This document shows, in pieces, positions 36,540 to 46,512 of a stretch of 64,000 bases of DNA. The first letter of the stretch is position 1. Each line of letters starts with the position of its first letter. Below the pieces are notes generated by a model, which searched no databases, was not told the DNA's origin, and saw only the letters and a program-made list of their open reading frames with translations. The position numbers and the translations under genes were made by a program. The stretch is taken from positions 117,807,741 to 117,871,740 of the forward strand of contig CM041465.1 in the NCBI GenBank assembly GCA_023213395.1, read 5' to 3'. The stretch is from Cycas panzhihuaensis (Eukaryota > Cycadophyta).

Positions 36540-39059
36540 GGCTCTCATCTGAAACTGAGCCATTCCCTTACGTGGCGCCGCCCAACTTTGGCACGCAGAG
36601 AGAGATCGACCGTCGGATCGAGGAGGCGGAGAGAGCGGTCACGGCCAGGGACGACATGGCGGTAGCGAGACCGGATCCAATGAGTGGATATCACTAAACC
36701 CAGCCCATCTCGAAGTTCAAAGTTTATTAGTTTTTTGCATTTTTTACATGGTTTTAGTGTCCCTTATGGGCAAAGAAAGGCCTCTCGGAGTCCAAATTGG
36801 ACCCAGAAGGAGGCGGGGACCTGGGCATTAGGGAGCCCTGGTCCCGGTGGGCCCCACGGGGTCCACCAGAAGAAAACTTTTTGATTTTTTGGGGCAGAAA
36901 TCCCCCCTTTTGGGGGATCACCGTTCGTACCGCGGTAATAATCGCGGTGCCGCAATCATTACCGTGGGACCCACGATCACTGCGGGACCCGTGCCAAACT
37001 TAGCGGTACCACTAAGTTTAGTGCGGTACGAAGGCAGAAAAGCAGAAAAATGAACACGAGGGCCAAAAGAGCCCCAAATCTCAAGCAGAGAGAGATTTGA
37101 GAGAGTGAGGGATGACAGTGACTGACGTGAAGCTAACTTTGAATTATTTTTGGTGTGAACAGGCTGTCATCACGGTGGATAACCACGAGAACATAGGTAT
37201 GGCCATGTTGAGCTACATGGAGATGGCGACGCAGGAGGACAGGGAGATCCTAGAGAGGTGTGGCCTATACAAGGCCCTCAAGACACCTCAATACACATCA
37301 GATCAGAGACTGTTGGTCGATATAGTGTCCCATTAGGACAGGAGGAGACATGTGTTCCACCTACCACACGTAGGTGACGTGACGGTTATGCCGAGAGATA
37401 TCTAGTGGATACTGGGAGTTCCGACATGTGGAGGCCGGAGACTAGGGACGCCCAAGACCGAGGCAAAGACAGGGAGGTAGCCCTGCTTTCTTCATGAGCC
37501 GACAGATGGGAGCGAGGGAGCCCTCCAAACTGCATCGATGTCAAGGATTCCTCGTGAGGAAATCGGTTATCAGGCGCTCGCTCCATTTCTGGAAGCAGAA
37601 CTATAGGGAGGTGCTAGGCGGGTGGCTAGATGCAATTCGCTGCTGTGAAGCCGGCGAGAGGATGGACTGGGCGGCCCTGATAGCGGCAAACCTCATCGCC
37701 CAGCTGGATACTATCAAGACGACTGGCAGAGGTGGGTTGTCATATAGCACGCTATTATAGTGTTGGTTCTTCGATCACTTCGCGGCAGTGGCACCAGCGG
37801 GGGGACCACAACCCATCACAGAGTAGGCCCCGATGGTCCACAGGTGGCAGACTCGGCTAAGGGGGATAGAGGACAAAGCCCATTTCAGATGATCAGTGGA
37901 GGCTACGTCACTAGACCTCCTCACCCTCCCAGACTACATAGCAGAGCCTTATAGGACAACAAGGTAGGATAGTGACGACGAGGTGGGCAGAGTAGGAGTG
38001 CCCGCAGGTGATGACAGCGGAGATGACGGAGATGATGGGGATGATGGAGCCAGTCCATCATGACCTATAGGGGAGGCAGGTCCCTGAGGGACAGCAGGAG
38101 ACACATAGGGTCCATCCGGGGCTGCCGGAGGAGAGGCAGGACTATCAGGAGCGCAGGGCGAGAGCAGGGGACCTGTGACTAGGGCCCGCAGGCTGCGGAT
38201 CGTGATGGGATCCGGAGGGACGAGAGCTGGGCCCGCCCCTGCGAGGAAGGAGGCCCAGGCAGAGGAGGTGCTAGAGGACGAGGCAACCGTAGCTGGCGGA
38301 GAGCCAGGAGGGGAGGATGCCACGTGACCAGAGGAGCCGGTGGCCACAACATGTGAGACCTAACCCTTTCCAGAGTCGTTTGGCATCCAGATAGACGTTT
38401 GGCTTGGTCTGATCATGATATATGGTGAGATATAAATTGACACATGGCATGTTACATTGGCAGGTACAGCAGAGATCAGGAGACTGATAGAGGTTGTGGT
38501 GAGGGAGATATTCCCTCAGGTATACGCAGAGGGGCAACCGCCCATCTAGGCAGGTGATGAGCCTAAAGCGGCAGGAGCCCACGCAGAGGCATTCACCCCA
38601 TTGGTGAGGGCAAGGGACATATGGGCTGCAGAGTCCCAAGAGCATGTGACATCCTGGGGATGATTGCAGTAGGAGAGAGACGACGCGAGGCGCGAGAGGG
38701 ATGAGCTACGCGAAGGGGTGTAGGCTCTAGAGACACAGGGCGGAGTAGGCAGAGATGCCGAGAGCAGGACCCAACTAGCAGTTATCACAGAGCATCTCAG
38801 GGTGATAGAGGAGGTACTCCAGGGAGAGCGGGATTGTATCCAGGCTCGATATGATCAGCTAGTAGCACAGATGGTATCGAGGTCGAGCCGGAGAAGGACG
38901 CGTACCCACACGGCAGCGACGACCCTGAGATGGCCAAGAGATGAGGAGAGCGAGGCAAGCAGCTCGCGGAGGCCCAGGAGGAGCAGAGGCATGTGGTTCC
39001 CAGGAGAGGGATCACAGAGACCAGGAGATGGTACCCCAGGAGCGGGGCAGCTGCAGTAG
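36540..39059 (+). pseudogene. Antisense plant mobile domain (PMD) gene inside the Tat element
   Basis: After a CTAAC branch-like site and GTGAACAG acceptor (to 37162), the plus strand reads EDREILERCGLYKAL, HVFHLPHVGDVTVMPRDI and WILGVPTCGG. In another frame LLVLRSLRG is replaced by WFFDHFAAVAPAGG, RWQTRL and LDLLTLPDYIAEPY (37490-37950). This order, HxFHLP...GLP and later W..R...LD.LT...W.PY, is that of the plant mobile domain family, linked to transposases and retroelements. An acidic Gly/Asp linker follows, then a probable intron (38353-38463) and a coiled-coil, Arg-rich tail (ERDELREGV...TEHLRVIEEVLQGERD) ending at 39059. Stops at 37334, 37403 and 37478 are all TAG in one frame. The exact first exon is uncertain. 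Confidence 0.7.
36895..37035. repeat. Cluster of inverted repeats in the PMD leader or intron
   Basis: TTCGTACCGC at 36924-36933 pairs with GCGGTACGAA at 37023-37032. Inside lies a near-perfect palindrome, AAACTTAG-GGTACC-CTAAGTTT (about 36997-37020). CCCCCCTTTTGGGGGG-like dyads flank it. The block could fold as nested hairpins. Confidence 0.75.
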
Positions 39060-39722
39060 GATATGTACATATGGTTTTGGCAGGGAAAGCACGGGCCTCC
39101 AGGGGGTCATATATAGGATCATATGATTGTACCCCCCTGCAAGGACACTGGCTTCCCAGATGTATGATGTGACATGATTTTTGGATGTATATATATGTAT
39201 ATATCGGGTGGTTGGAACCCCATTTGGATATGAGATGTTGTGTATGATGTATCATATGTGGATGACATGTATGGTTATTTTGTATATTGTAAATGTTATG
39301 CTGTGGATATTTCATGTTGTGAATATTTTATTGTATGATGCACACGTTTCCTTCCGTATATGGCTATATGTCTAACAGGAGCACACACACACATCGTAAG
39401 TGAAGACGACAAAGAAGTGTGAGGTTAGAGGATAGAGCGGCATACACGTCTACAGAAGAGCATAGTGGAATATGCGAAGGAAACGACAGACAGGAAAGGG
39501 GAGCAACGATGCTCCCAAGCATCCTCCTAATTGGGAAATGCCCAAGCAAGACGACACAAGGGTTCCCGAGAGGATATGGGAACGCGGGTTCCGTGGAAGG
39601 AACCGAAAAGAAGAAGAAAGATTCATCTTAAATTGCCATTCTACCCGTGGTTGGGAAGAATGGGGACAACCTAAGATGGTAGTTTAGGCTCATTTTGAGT
39701 AGGCAAGGGATCATTTGAAAGA
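39060..39722. other. Spacer between the PMD gene and integrase 3' ends
   Basis: The convergent ends of the antisense PMD gene (plus) and of integrase (minus) face each other across about 660 bp. AT-rich DNA with TATATGTATATA near 39190 could serve as polyadenylation sequence; nothing else was recognised. Confidence 0.35.
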
Positions 39723-40960
39723 TCACGCATAAAACTTCTTAAGAAACTTCCCATTAACAGCTTTCTCAAATTCAAGCCCTTCTAGGGTGGCTATCCTGTA
39801 GGCACCATTATCGAGGGATTCGATAACGATGAAAGGACCAACCCATCGGGGTTTGAACTTGGTCAAACGGTCATGGAGATATTCGAGCTTGAGGACGTAG
39901 TCCCCAGGAAACAAAGGGCAGGAACAAAGATGTTTATCGTAGGCCCTTTGTGAGCAAGCTTTGGATGCTAGGTTAGCCTGATAGGCAGCTAAGCGTCTCT
40001 CATCCAAAGCTTCAAGGTCCAGTAGGCGAACCTGACGGATCGACTCTTCGTTGATGAAACCTCGAAGGGAGACTTACAAGGAAGGAATCTCAACCTCCAA
40101 CTGAGTACCGCGCCAAGACAGTGAGACCAGGAGAATAGGGTCATTCCCGTGGCAAAACGGATAGAGGTACGATAAGCCCACAAGGTAGAGGGCAACTGAA
40201 GGTGCCAATCCTTTTGGGATTGAGCAACGGTTTTCTTGAGGATGTTGACGAGAGTCTTGTTAAAAGACTCCACTTGGCCATTTGCCTGAGGGTAGTAAGG
40301 GGAGGAAGTCTTGTGAGAAATTTTAAACTTCTCACAAAGTTTGTCCATCTCCTTATTACAGAAAGGAGTTCCATTATCAGTGATTAGGACATCCAAAATT
40401 CTAAAACGGAAAATGATATGCTGGTAAATGAACATGGCAATCGTTTTGCCAAGAGTAGTGATCAAGGGAATGGCTTCTGCCCATTTGGTAAAATACTCCG
40501 TGGCAGTCAAGATAAACTTGTGCTGCGACGACGAAGGTGGGGAGATAGCCCCAATGAGGTCTAGTCCCCACTAAGCGAAAGGACATGGCGAAACGATAGG
40601 ATGCGTGGCCCTCAAGGCACATGGGAAATGTTGGCGTGTTCCTGACATCGCCGACATTTCAGAGCAAAGGTGTGAGCGTCCTTAAAGAGGGACGACCAGA
40701 AATAGCCCATGCGGAGGATCCTCTGAGCCATAGATCGTCCCTCAGTGACCCCACAAATGCCATGGTGGCATTCGCAGAGCACTTGGCCTCTCACAAGAGT
40801 GACGCAATGGGAGGAGGATCCCATCGAAGGACCTCTTGAACAATACCTCATCCATGAGGATGTATTGCCTGGCAGAAGTCTGGATACGAGATCTAACTTT
40901 ACTACTAGCGTCGGGGCGGTATTGCTGCTGTGTAAGATACTGCACTATGTCACCATACCA
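39723..40960 (-). pseudogene. Young Tat element: integrase
   Basis: From high to low coordinates: a helical N-terminus (SKVRSRIQTSARQYILMDE), the HHCC zinc region (ending FALKCRRCQEHAN), then the core with TATEYFTKWAEAIPL, FRILDVLITDNGTPF (second Asp) and QANGQVESFNKTL (Glu). C-terminal PRWVGPFIVIE and a GKFLKKFYA stop at 39723 close it. The first core Asp (GLDLIG-type) is readable near 40560 in a shifted frame. At least three frameshifts or stops separate 40742-40945, 40612-40851, 39989-40510 and 39723-40007. Integrase is the last domain of the sense polyprotein. Confidence 0.9.
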
Positions 40961-40993
40961 CTCATCGTCGACAAGTGGATGGCGAGAGGCTCC

Positions 40994-41569
40994 CTAAATC
41001 ATCAAGATAGACTCATCGGGGAGAGAGTCATCAACGAGAGCACCAAAGGAGTTAGGGATAGGGGCGTCCACGAGTTGCTCGATCACTATCATTCCCTTCT
41101 TTGATTTCTGGTTAACGATATGGAGGTCGAATTCTTGGAGTAGGGCAGCCCAATGACTGGCCCTACCCGTCAAATCCAAACGAGTTAGCAAGTATCGCAA
41201 GGGATCGGATTGAACGATCACCTTGGTGGTGTTGCCGAGCAAGTAGTGCCTGAACTTCTTGGTCGCATGGACAAAGGAGAGGCATTCCTTCTCGGCGGGG
41301 GAATAATTAAGCTCAGCAGCCACGAGAGTGCGACTGATGAAGTATATAGCTCTCTCTGTTCCTGAGTCATCCTCCTGAGCTAGCATAGCGCCCAAGGATT
41401 CGTCAGTCACAGAGGTGTATAGGATGAAGGGCCTATTGAATCGAGGAGGCGCCAACGTAGGAGCAGAAGCTAGGGCTTCCTTAAGTCCTTTGAAGGCCTT
41501 TTGGGTCTTGTCAGACCAGGCAAAAGGAGCTCCCTTCTTCAATAGGTTCATGAGAGGTTTAATGCTCAC
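40994..41569 (-). pseudogene. Young Tat element: RT-fused RNase H
   Basis: An open 191-codon stretch reading KPLMNLLKKGAPFAW, KAFKGLKEALASAPTLAPP, FILYTSVTDESLGAMLAQED, RAIYFISRTLVAAELNYSP and EKECLSFVHATKKFRHYLLG. This is the gypsy RNase H that follows RT. In Tat elements this domain is often degenerate. Here the first acidic position lies in the weak TSVTDES context, so catalysis may rely on the aRNH at 35560-36099. It ends in a linker with VIEQLVDAP and a stop at 40994. Confidence 0.85.
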
Positions 41570-41589
41570 AGCGAAGTCGGCTAAGAAGC

Positions 41590-42480
41590 GCCTAAGGAAA
41601 CCAAGTCTCCCTAGAAACGACTTAATCTATCGTTGGGTTCTAGGTGGCGGCATGTTAAGGATTGCCCTGACTTTGTCAGGGTCAATCTGAATTCCTTGTT
41701 TGGATATAAGGAAACCAAGGAGTTTACCCGAGGTAAGGGCAAACACACAGTTGAGCGGATTTAGATTGACGTGATACTTGCAACATCGTAAAAAGATGGC
41801 GTATAAGTCGGAAGGGTGATGGGCCCTAACGCGGGAGAGACCCATCATATCGTCCATGAAGACCTCCAACGTGTTGTCAATAAGGTCATGGAAAATGAAA
41901 TGCATGGCTCTTTGGTAAGTAGCACCTGCATTCTTAAGGCCAAAGGGCATTGCCTTGTAGGTGAAGGTACCCCAAGGAGTAGTGAAGGCCGTCTTATGGC
42001 AGTCTTCGAGAGAAATCTGAATTTGGTTATAGCTGGAGAAGCCGTCCATTAGGGACATCACTTCAAATCAAGTCGCGATCAATGATTTGATCAAGGAAGG
42101 GTAACGGGAAATTGTCCTTGGGACAAGCATTATTGATGTCGCGAAAATCGACACATATACAGATTGCCTTGTTCTTTTTAGCAACGGGGACAATGTTGGA
42201 GGTCCAGAAGCTTCTCAACCTCCATCTTGACGGCAGCTGAGAGCTTCGGGTGAAGGGGACGCTACTTCTAGCACACAGGGCGGGCGTCAGGAATGGTGGT
42301 GAGGTTATGAGTGACAATGGAGGCCCTTCATGTCAGCATAATCCCATGCGAACACGTCTCAGAACTCCTGGAACAGAAGGGAGTACTCCCTTATCTCATC
42401 AGGGGAACATTCCAACCCGACCTTAATGACCTTACCCGGGGCCAAGACTATGTCTTGGGTTGCCCCCATGCATATGGCAT
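41590..42480 (-). pseudogene. Young Tat element: reverse transcriptase
   Basis: From high to low coordinates: ICMGATQDIVLAPGKVIKVG near 42450, a frame-shifted fingers part containing AICICVDFRDINNACPKDNF (42063-42317), then an open 144-codon stretch (41627-42061). That stretch has MDGFSSYNQIQISLED (first Asp), TPWGTFTYKAMPFGLKNAG, and LEVFMDDMMGLSR, where the catalytic Asp pair is intact. GKLLGFLISKQGIQIDPDKV follows. A TAG at about 41624 and a shift near 42060 separate open pieces. The Tat-type DFRDINxACPKD box supports the lineage. Confidence 0.92.
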
Positions 42481-42577
42481 TGCCCTCCTCGAAGTGGAGA
42501 AGGGTAAGATCAACAGGAGGAGGAGGAATAGGAGACGGGATTGGATCGTCAAGCGTGGATCCGATCGCGAGGATCTT

Positions 42578-43078
42578 CTAATGACCAAGCCTGTGGTGAT
42601 CAGAAGGCAAGTTGGGCGCAAAACCCGCCAGATGCTCAAGCAGGGCTTCGTCATCCTCGAAGTAATCCACCCCATGGATGACCTTACTTCGAGTAGAGGA
42701 AGCACTGGAGGTAGAAAGAGTAATGGGACCCTGATGGTAGTCGGGTTGCTCAACTTCCTCACGGGAATCTGAAGGAAAGCCAAAAAGATGCTCCTCGGAA
42801 GGAGCGAAAGGTAATTCTTCAAAGTCATTACCTACGAGGGGTAATGAAGAAGAAGAACTGACGACGGGTGGGTCAACACGCACGATGACATGAGACACGC
42901 ATGAATAGCTAGCCTCACTAACGAGAGAGATCCTAGATGGGGATCTAGAATGAGACGGGTGCGACCTACTGGCGCAGAGGAAAGAGACGGGGTGAAGGCG
43001 ATCCTCGTCTTCGTCGAGTGACTCGTCGTCACTAAACAAAGCAAGGTACCCATAACTCCCAACGCCAATAGGGGCCAA
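42578..43078 (-). CDS. Young Tat element: open linker between protease and RT
   Basis: An open 166-codon minus-strand stretch, rich in Ser and acidic residues (SDDESLDEDEDRLHPVSF, SSSSSLPLVGNDFEELPF, DYFEDDEALLEHLAGFAP). No domain is recognised. In Tat elements a poorly conserved spacer lies here in the polyprotein; this piece lies in sense between the protease and RT. It is not an independent gene. Confidence 0.5.
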   Translation of the reverse strand: MAPIGVGSYGYLALFSDDESLDEDEDRLHPVSFLCASRSHPSHSRSPSRISLVSEASYSCVSHVIVRVDPPVVSSSSSLPLVGNDFEELPFAPSEEHLFGFPSDSREEVEQPDYHQGPITLSTSSASSTRSKVIHGVDYFEDDEALLEHLAGFAPNLPSDHHRLGH

Positions 43079-43199
43079 TCACATGATACTAGGGGGAGAA
43101 GATGCGGGATCTTCTTTGGATGGGTTAGGTATACCAATAGAACAAGTCGAGGCATGCGTGGAAGGACCTGGGTTTGCCGAACTGGTAGAACGAGTTTGT

Positions 43200-43660
43200 T
43201 TGGTAAATGGGCATTCGCGGGGAATCACTCTCATTCATCCGTCATGGACGAATTTAAGTTGTCCCCAAAGAGTTGAGCACACGGCTCCCATTTGGTCGAG
43301 CCATGGATGACCTAGAAGGAGGTTGTAATCCACGTCAACGTCGAGGACTACAATGTCAGCAAGAATGGTCTTGCCCTCAAGGGTGAGCGGAATTGCGACA
43401 GATCCCAAAGGGGTCTTCTTGCTACCATCATAACCTTGGCATCGCTAAGGAATGGGTTCTAAGGCAGAGATACCAAGCTCTTGCATGACACGCAAGGGCA
43501 TGGCATTGATAGAAGAACCGTTGTCGACAACAGTCCTTCGAAGGGTACAATCAGGTGTATTGATAGTGATAGTGAATGGGAAGTTCCACTGACGTTCCCT
43601 TTCACCAGTGGGAGGAAGATCCTTAGGATCAAATGAGATAAGGGTCCGCAACCTTAGGTG
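43200..43660 (-). pseudogene. Young Tat element: aspartic protease
   Basis: The minus strand reads RTVVDNGSSINAMPLRVMQ (43490-43550), with catalytic Asp in DNGS, the Tat form of DTG/DSG. After a stop at 43445 the frame continues with LGSVAIPLTLEGKTILADI, VLDVDVDYNLLLGHPWLDQ (43310-43370) and an HDG stop. Protease releases Gag and Pol products. Confidence 0.85.
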
Positions 43661-43989
43661 AGACCCAAAGCGTGGACAGGTACATCACTCGATCCTAAAG
43701 CTTCCAAGAGGAGGGCCCACTGCTTGGGACAACTCCTCAAAACATCCATCAAGGACATTCCTGCAGCGACAGTATGGAGCTCATCCACGATGGAGAAGGG
43801 CTTACCCTTCGCAGTAGGCTGGGTAAGTGCCCTTCAGAAATTGTAACAACCTGGGCGTACAGGAATAGCCTTAGGAAAGAAAGGTATTTCTAGAGGAAGG
43901 TTCTCCGGAAGAGGGTCGGAAGGAGCGGAAGAACAAGAAGCTCCCGCTGCTTCCTTGGCGGCTTGAGATCGCGTAAGGGCGTAAGTAGG

Positions 43990-44400
43990 AGTTGCTTCAA
44001 GCAACTGGATCACCTTCTTCCCCTTGTTTCAGGGTCATGAAGGCAACGGGGTGTGACGGCTAGGAGAACAAGAGGAAGAAGACGCGTTCCGGGCACCCTT
44101 CCCTTTGTCGCGGGAAGGATAGGGATCAGGCGATCTTCCTCAATTTCGGTTGCTCTTGGTTTGGGTGTTGCGATCGCATTCCCCATGTTTAGGGAACGGA
44201 TCCTTGTGAACTGGTTGATCCAAATTAGGCCTTGAAGCCCGTTTGGGAGAATAATCGCATCGAGGGGCATCCTTGGGATGCTGGGCCCTACAACGCGAAT
44301 CGTCGTGGAAGCACTCCCCATGAATGGAGCACCACTTCTTCTCAAGCGAAGGGTCGGACCTTCTCGCTTGAGAGGACTGGGTGTTTCCATTCCTAGGGAG
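43990..44400 (-). pseudogene. Young Tat element: gag zinc-finger region
   Basis: In one minus frame this reads KKWCSIHGECFHDDSRCRAQ (about 44285-44345), a Cys/His cluster at the place of the nucleocapsid finger in Tat gag. Basic and Ser-rich stretches follow towards the protease. Stops and a frame change separate it from the gag core at 44416. Confidence 0.6.
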
Positions 44401-44415
44401 AGGGGCTTGGGTGGT

Positions 44416-44982
44416 TTATTGGACTTGTTTATTGGATGTAGGGGATGAAGGAGCCTGAAGCTTGAGTTCCTTCATCGTACGCTCAAATGAGCGTATGGCT
44501 GATGTGAGAGGGTCTAAAGTCCTCTTAGTTGGATGAGAGGAAGACCGGGTAGGTTGTGAAGGTTTGGTATCCTTAGTTGGGGGTGGTGCCTCATGGCATT
44601 GTGAGGGCTTAAGAGGTTTCTTGAAACCAGCTTGGATCTCAATAGCCTCCAACGCCAAACACTTGGTGATCGCGGAGTCACATGTAGTCGCCCCCATCTT
44701 GAGGACTTCCACATGAACTTGGTGACGGCGTTGATTTGAAAGGTCTCGCTTCAGCTCCTCGGGCAATGTTGCCTTAGTGGAGTGAAGCAAGTCGTGGAAT
44801 CGCCGTACAAAGTCACGATTCATCTCATCGTGACCTTGTTTGAGTGAAAGAAGCGACTTCATTCCGCTCTTGAATGGACGGGCTACATCAAAATAGTTGA
44901 TGAACTCGTCCACCAATTGCTGGAATGAATGGATGGAATGGGCAGGGAGACGGTAGAACCACTTAAGGGCGTCGCCCTGCAA
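44416..44982 (-). CDS. Young Tat element: gag core domain
   Basis: An open 188-codon stretch reading GDALKWFYRLPAHSIHSFQQ, FINYFDVARPFKSGMKSLL, LKQGHDEMNRDFVRRFHDLL, then a helical HVEVLKMGATT part and a Lys/Pro-rich tail. This is the retrotransposon gag (capsid) domain of Ty3/gypsy elements. It begins after a stop at about 44985 that cuts it from the upstream Pro-rich gag part. It ends in TAA at 44416. Confidence 0.88.
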   Translation of the reverse strand: MQGDALKWFYRLPAHSIHSFQQLVDEFINYFDVARPFKSGMKSLLSLKQGHDEMNRDFVRRFHDLLHSTKATLPEELKRDLSNQRRHQVHVEVLKMGATTCDSAITKCLALEAIEIQAGFKKPLKPSQCHEAPPPTKDTKPSQPTRSSSHPTKRTLDPLTSAIRSFERTMKELKLQAPSSPTSNKQVQ

Positions 44983-44989
44983 GGATCAC

Positions 44990-46387
44990 GGGAATAATTT
45001 CATTAAAATATGGTTGTAAGCCCAGTAATCGATGCATGCCATAGAAAAACTACGCACATGCTCGGCTTGGTCTTCATGACGAAGTTCCATCGAACCTAGG
45101 AACTTCAGGGGGATGAGGCGGTAGATTGGTTCTTAACGCCTCAATGGAAAGAGGTGTTGACCTAAAGTCCATGAAGGGGCGTGCCCTCGCCTGGACCGTA
45201 GGGTCAACGAATGTCGTAGTAGGTAATGAACAAGGAGCGGGTGGGGGTGGAACACCCATCCCTCCTTGAGGAAACGCCCCTTGTTGAAAAGAGACGTGGG
45301 GGTAGGTGCCTTGGAAGGGAGTTGGGTTTCCTTGTGAAGGCACAACGAATGGAATTACGTTGGATGATGGGTAAGACGGATGTGAAACCGGGTTTTGCCC
45401 ATATAGGCCACCTGTAGGTGGAGCGACACCATATGGGTGTAGCAGATCCACCCCACAAACTGGGAGACGGCTTCCTCTACCCTACCCTGAAGGTTGAGAA
45501 GTATACCTTGGGGGGACGTAGAAGGAAGCACCAACATGTTAGTTTTGAGGATGTGTGGGAGCAGTTCCCACATGACTAGTGATCGAAAGGCTAGTAGGAC
45601 CGACAGGCCTACTAGGAACGATATGCGCCACATTGGGGGATGGCACATTGGTTTGGTTAGGGATGGGTATGCTAACCTTCAATTAAGGGAAAGACACACC
45701 ACGGGGAGATCCTGAAACACTAGGACCCCGATGGGAAATAGAAGGCGCGACACGTGCCCCCACTACGGGAATAGAAAATGAGTGGGACACATGCATAGGC
45801 ACAAAGGGATTTGTTGTCAAAGGAAGAGTAGATGAGGGTGAGGCATGTGGGGGAGGAGCGGAAGAGGAAGAGGCTCCTCCACGGAGGGCACCCTCAAGCC
45901 ATCCAAGACGCAGTTGCAAGTGTGCCGTGCGGCGACACTCGTTAAGAGCTTCAACTACGTCAACAGGAGGGGTTCCTACATACTCGTAAGAGGTAACTAG
46001 GACTTCAAACAAAGTAGGTTCCTCAGAATACCCCTCATAAGAGTCACCAAATATGTGGCAAGTCTCAAGAGGGGCAGATCCTTCTACGACATGGGTAGAA
46101 GGATGGACATCGGGCGAGAGATGTTGGTCATTCGGGTAATAAAGGGGTTCATCACCCTCTTGGGTGGACCCGAGAATAGAGGAAGGAAAAACATGGGTTT
46201 CCAAGGTTGAAGTGTGGTAGGCCCAATCGGAAAAGTATCCCTCCATAGTCAGATTAGAATCTGACAAAGGAAGAGGGCGATACTCGGGGTCTTTTAACAA
46301 TGGAGGTAGACCACGTAAGCGACGAGAAAAGCGTCGCATGCAAGATCGACCAACAATGTTAGGGAAAGAGGGAGAGCGGTAAGGCAC
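44990..46387 (-). pseudogene. Young Tat element: N-terminal gag region
   Basis: An ATG at 46387 opens a 234-codon stretch (to 45683) beginning MPYRSPSFPNIVGRSCMRRF, rich in Ser, Pro and acidic residues. A leader of about 100 bp separates it from the primer site. After a stop, further open pieces (45355-45648 and 45074-45451, the latter with NPVSHPSYPSSNVIPF and GGMGVPPPPAP) carry a Pro-rich linker to the gag core. No domain is named. Extra N-terminal extensions are usual in Tat/Ogre-like gag. Confidence 0.6.
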
Positions 46388-46489
46388 ACGCGTTGGGGGC
46401 TGCCCAACGTAGAGATCGAAATACGTATAAAATGATCACAAGAAGGTAGCGAAACCAACGAAAGAGAGCAGAAACTAGCTCCCTTACTG

Positions 46490-46512
46490 GCAGTCCCCAG
46501 TATGGTCACCAG
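46490..46512 (-). other. Primer-binding site of the young Tat element
   Basis: Directly inside the 5' LTR the minus strand reads TGGTGACCATACTGGGGACT. The TGGnGACn...TGGGGAC form fits the type used by Tat/Ogre elements rather than the initiator-Met site of copia elements. The donor tRNA is not certain. Confidence 0.6.
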
